From: an uncultured Myxococcales bacterium
GTDB taxonomy: Bacteria; Myxococcota_A; UBA9042
Length of the DNA stretch: 64,000 bases
Assembly (NCBI GenBank): GCA_903955385.1
Contig: CAJBNH010000031.1
Location: 24,650-88,649, forward strand
Direction of reading: 5' to 3'
The translations under genes and the position numbers were made by a program. The notes under the pieces are model-generated. The model saw nothing but the letters and a program-made list of their open reading frames with translations. It was not told the origin of the DNA and did not search any database. This document shows positions 62,676-64,000 of this stretch, in pieces (position 1 is the stretch's first letter; every line of letters starts with the position of its first letter).

Positions 62676-62704
62676 TTGACCCTCGCTGGCCCCGCCCGCA
62701 CAAT
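62676..62704 (+). promoter_or_regulatory. Predicted promoter of the Asp-repeat lipoprotein gene
   Basis: -35 TTGACC (5 of 6), 17-base spacer, -10 CACAAT (4 of 6). Transcription would begin near 62711, 90 bases before the ATG, back to back with the leftward promoter at 62605. Confidence 0.55.
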
Positions 62705-62800
62705 GCAGAGGCTTGTCCGTGTGCCCGCCGAATCGCTCGACGCCTCGCAGACCAGCCCTTTCGCCCCGCTGTCCCGCCCCGGACGAACGACGAGCCCAAC

Positions 62801-63490
62801 ATGAAGACCACTTTCGCCTCTGCCGCAGTTCTCGCTTGCATCTTGGCCGCTTGCGGTGGGCAGGCAGAGCAGACCAAGGCCGCGAACGACCCGCCCGCGA
62901 ACGACTCGGCCCGGCCTTCGGCCAGCGCCATCCAGGTCGAAACCGACGGCAACACGGTCATCGAACGCATCGACCTGAACGGCGACATGAAGCCGGACGT
63001 GTTCAAGTTCTACCGGGTCGTGGACGCCCCCGCGTCGGCCGTGGCGGGCGAGGGCGCGGCCGGCAACGTCAAGGCGGCGAAGAGGGCCCTGATCCGCAAG
63101 GAGATGGACGTCAATTTCGATCAACGCATCGACATCGTTCAGTACTACTCGGGTGACCCCAGCAAAGAGGTCATGATCCGCGAGGAGATGGACCTGGACT
63201 TCGATGGCCGCGTCGACTCGACCCGTCACTATCAGGACGGCCACGTGACGCTTGTCGAGATGGATCTGGGCTTTGACGGCCGCACGGACACGTGGAGCTA
63301 TTACCAGCTGACCACGGGCGAGGACGGCAAGCCGGTGAATCGCCTGATCGAGCGCCGCCGCGACAACGACGGCGACGGCACCGTGGACGTGTGGGAGTAC
63401 TACACCAAGGGCGAGCTCACCAAGGTCGGCACCGACACCAACGCCGACGGCACGCCCGACCAGTTCACTCGGGTAGGCGAGAAGCGCTAA
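62801..63490 (+). CDS. Lipoprotein with Asp-rich calcium-binding-like repeats
   Basis: 229 residues. The lipobox CILAACG follows the ATG. After a short linker, six tandem units of about 20 to 35 residues start with Asp-rich loops and end with paired aromatic residues: DLNGDMKPDVFKFY, DVNFDQRIDIVQYY, DLDFDGRVDSTRHY, DLGFDGRTDTWSYY, DNDGDGTVDVWEYY, DTNADGTPDQFTRV. This DxDxDG pattern resembles EF-hand-like or thrombospondin type 3 calcium loops. Related repeat lipoproteins are frequent in Myxococcota. Calcium binding is inferred, not shown. Confidence 0.85.
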   Translation: MKTTFASAAVLACILAACGGQAEQTKAANDPPANDSARPSASAIQVETDGNTVIERIDLNGDMKPDVFKFYRVVDAPASAVAGEGAAGNVKAAKRALIRKEMDVNFDQRIDIVQYYSGDPSKEVMIREEMDLDFDGRVDSTRHYQDGHVTLVEMDLGFDGRTDTWSYYQLTTGEDGKPVNRLIERRRDNDGDGTVDVWEYYTKGELTKVGTDTNADGTPDQFTRVGEKR

Positions 63491-63532
63491 TCTCCGTGCG
63501 GGTTTGCCCGTGACGGCAGGCGCAAGGCCCCC

Positions 63533-64000
63533 TCAATTCCCCGACAACCAGGAAAAGCCCAGCGGCGCCGGGAACGACGTCGGTAGGGCGGGTTTGTTGC
63601 CCCAAGCGTCCACCGGAAAGCCGCGGCAGGATCCGCTGTGGGGCGCGCACTTGGCGCCCACACCGTCGGCCACAGTTCCCGCACAGGACACCAGTTGGAC
63701 CGGCTGACCGCCCTGAACCTGGTACCAAGCGTTGCGGTAGACGAACGCGTAGCCGAAGCCGCTGACGAAAGCCTCGTCGGTGTAGTAGCCCGCGACCAAG
63801 GGCTGGTCGCACGCTGAGTCCGAGACGCCCAGCCGTGGCGCGATCACCTGCCCTGTCGACATCTGCAGCCCGAAGAAGACGCCGGCCTTCGGCGAGTAGA
63901 CGACCGCGCCGTCACGCAGCAGGTCGACCTGTCCGCCGGTTGAAACCGAGGGATGACCGCGCTGCACCAGCACGCCGACGGGCTGACCTTGCGCATCGAC
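63533..64000 (-). CDS. C-terminal part of a protein of unknown function (5' end outside window)
   Basis: The frame stays open to the window edge; 155 residues are visible. They contain GGQVDLLRDGAVVYSPKAGV, GYYTDEAFVSGFGYAFVYRN, and cysteines at SACDQP, SCAGT, KCAPHS and SCRGF, which suggests an exported, disulfide-bonded protein. Strand-rich, no catalytic motif. It faces the Asp-repeat lipoprotein gene convergently, 42 bases apart. Confidence 0.65.
   Translation of the reverse strand, partial: VDAQGQPVGVLVQRGHPSVSTGGQVDLLRDGAVVYSPKAGVFFGLQMSTGQVIAPRLGVSDSACDQPLVAGYYTDEAFVSGFGYAFVYRNAWYQVQGGQPVQLVSCAGTVADGVGAKCAPHSGSCRGFPVDAWGNKPALPTSFPAPLGFSWLSGN

Overview
The window is a gene-dense, high-GC chromosomal segment with no phage, insertion sequence, CRISPR or RNA gene that I can recognise. 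Gene content points to a predatory/soil-type Myxococcota (former Deltaproteobacteria): two paralogous AgmX/PglI-type envelope proteins, TPR proteins resembling the Glt gliding/envelope machinery, a short outer-membrane polysaccharide export (OPX) protein next to a beta-barrel, many lipoproteins (at least twelve visible lipoboxes), Cys-rich lipoproteins, and a DAP-type peptidoglycan pathway (MurE DNPR motif). The genus cannot be named from sequence alone.

Region by region. 1-3444 (+): the end of a large protein, a TPR lipoprotein with a long Pro-rich minisatellite tail, and a small secreted protein. 3520-16138 (-): a compact leftward array that reads, in transcription order, small secreted four-Cys protein, outer-membrane beta-barrel, short OPX lipoprotein, Wzc-like co-polymerase/tyrosine kinase, DnaJ-like protein, ThiL, small Tat-like secreted protein, VWA-like membrane protein, AmpD-like amidase plus M23-like protein, CoaD. 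16510-20220 (+): four translationally coupled genes (an acidic cytoplasmic protein, a metalloprotease-like lipoprotein, a DUF192 protein, an unknown). 20407-24842: a Cys-rich lipoprotein (+), then a Nudix hydrolase and an alpha/beta-hydrolase-like lipoprotein (-).

25220-40997 (+) is the division and cell wall (dcw) cluster: promoter and MraZ operator, mraZ, rsmH, ftsL-like, a TPR lipoprotein, ftsI with a PASTA domain, a murE-murF fusion, mraY, ftsW, murG, ftsQ, ftsA, ftsZ. murD, murC, murB and ddl are missing from it. After it come a small membrane protein, rpmE with a structured leader, a nucleotide-sugar epimerase, a DsbD-like protein, pgsA, a MepA-HEAT lipoprotein, and a leftward operon lipoprotein-ribH-nusB-M17 N-domain.

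51121-57867 (+): tandem AgmX/PglI paralogues, coaE, an SDR reductase and an FHA-GGDEF diguanylate cyclase. 57929-64000: five lipoprotein or secreted-type genes of unknown role, the last running off the window. Overall the segment is dominated by envelope biogenesis: peptidoglycan synthesis and division, polysaccharide export, envelope-spanning machines and surface lipoproteins, with CoA, thiamine, riboflavin and phospholipid housekeeping genes mixed in. Promoters that can be read share TTGAC-like -35 and TA-rich -10 boxes spaced 16 to 18 bases.
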